Assembly: GCF_023715535.1 (NCBI RefSeq)
Contig: NZ_JAMBOI010000005.1
Coordinates: 120,672-184,671 of the forward strand
From: Sporosarcina luteola
Lineage (GTDB): Bacteria; Bacillota; Bacilli; Bacillales_A; Planococcaceae
DNA length: 64,000 nucleotides
Direction: 5' to 3'
Shown here: piece after piece, positions 63,496 to 64,000 of the stretch
Layout: each line of letters opens with the position of its first letter
Numbering within the stretch: position 1 is the stretch's first letter
Program-made: the position numbers and the translations under genes
Notes under the pieces: generated by a model
Seen by the model: only the letters and a program-made list of their open reading frames with translations
Database searches by the model: none
Told to the model about the DNA's origin: nothing

Positions 63496-64000
63496 ATGAA
63501 ACATGTAATGGCTTTTGATGTAAGTATGGGAAAAAGTACAATGGTTGTCTATGATCACAATCAACGCTGTCAATATGAAGGTGAATTGGAACACACAGTA
63601 ACCGGATTCCAATCATTAAAGAAGCGAATTGAGTCTCTTAGGGAACAGGACGGTAAACTACCTGACATTGTCTTTGAGGCCACTGGCGTCTATTCAAAAG
63701 GGCTTGAGGGATTTCTGCAGGCGCACCACTATCCTTATATTCGCCTGAACCCTTTGGAGGCTAAGTTACAGATGGCTGCCATGCGCCGACATAAGACAGA
63801 TATTAGTGATGCCCATGAACTGGCCAAATCCCATTTTAAATCAGATCGACAGGAAACATATGTACAAGAAGATTACTTTGAACAGATGCGGGCACTTGGA
63901 CGCTACTATGAAGATCTAGAAAAGGAGATCAGGCATAACTACAATCGCTTACACGCTTTCCTACAGTTAAGCTTTCCCTTATTTGAAAAGGTGTTTTCGA
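63496..64000 (+). CDS. IS110-family transposase (3' truncated by window)
   Basis: 168 codons are visible. The N-terminal RuvC-like DEDD domain is intact so far: Asp8 in FDVSMGKS, Glu61 in VFEATGVY, and Asp102 and Asp105 in KTDISDAHELA. RLNPLEAK is also typical. GGGAGG precedes ATG 63496. The C-terminal domain with the serine nucleophile lies beyond the window. The family recombines DNA guided by a structured RNA. Confidence 0.93.
   Translation, partial: MKHVMAFDVSMGKSTMVVYDHNQRCQYEGELEHTVTGFQSLKKRIESLREQDGKLPDIVFEATGVYSKGLEGFLQAHHYPYIRLNPLEAKLQMAAMRRHKTDISDAHELAKSHFKSDRQETYVQEDYFEQMRALGRYYEDLEKEIRHNYNRLHAFLQLSFPLFEKVFS

Overview
The window reads as chromosomal DNA of a low- to mid-GC Gram-positive bacterium of the Bacillales, most likely a Planococcaceae member close to Sporosarcina (inference from family content; no rRNA is present to confirm it). 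Supporting signs are strong GGAGG-type ribosome binding sites, many GTG and TTG starts, lipoprotein signal peptides, SigW-like and SigB-like promoters, a short HisG with HisZ, a HisJ phosphatase, and YflT-, YkuS-, DUF1992- and DUF4870-type proteins. No tRNA, rRNA, prophage or CRISPR array was found. The left edge cuts gdhA and the right edge cuts an IS110-family transposase.

Layout. 1-2.6 kb: NADP glutamate dehydrogenase and argininosuccinate synthase. 2.7-7.4 kb: an ABC-2 exporter operon (anchored extracellular protein, two permeases, ATPase), then a DUF218 protein. 8.3-15.8 kb: histidine biosynthesis, with hisJ divergent from hisZGDBAFIEC across a palindromic operator. 16.2 kb: rlmN. 17.4-21.2 kb: an AT-rich islet of small lipoproteins, a peptidase E homologue, a frameshifted gene and an SDR enzyme, separated by recurrent terminator-like repeats. 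21.5 kb: tyrosine phenol-lyase. 23-28 kb: stress proteins and a SCO / histidine kinase / response regulator operon divergent from a His-rich YtkA-like lipoprotein. 28-36 kb: ASCH and GNAT proteins, an aminotransferase, PepF, a broken Nudix gene, a methyltransferase and an intact Nudix hydrolase. 37-46.5 kb: thioesterase, NagZ-like GH3, and several transporters. 46.5-49.5 kb: dual-specificity phosphatase, YedK/HMCES and a small GIY-YIG protein. 49.7-52.3 kb: manganese ABC transporter with MntR-like sites. 52.6-56.9 kb: sbcDC. 57-58.4 kb: brnQ. 58.5-64 kb: repeat-rich accessory zone with small membrane and lipoproteins, an S41 peptidase and IS110.

The most unusual content is repetitive and intergenic. 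Four short arrays occur in two families: a 21-bp unit with core GCGCTCAAAG (8.0 and 29.8 kb) and a 20-bp unit with core TTTATGCGT (36.3 and 52.4 kb). Both combine a fixed 9-10-base core with 11 variable bases. All four face the same strand and three lie between convergent genes. A second repeat class (58.5-63.3 kb) has terminal arms whose base pairs change together between copies, which is direct evidence of a conserved fold. A third, terminator-like class follows small genes in both accessory zones.
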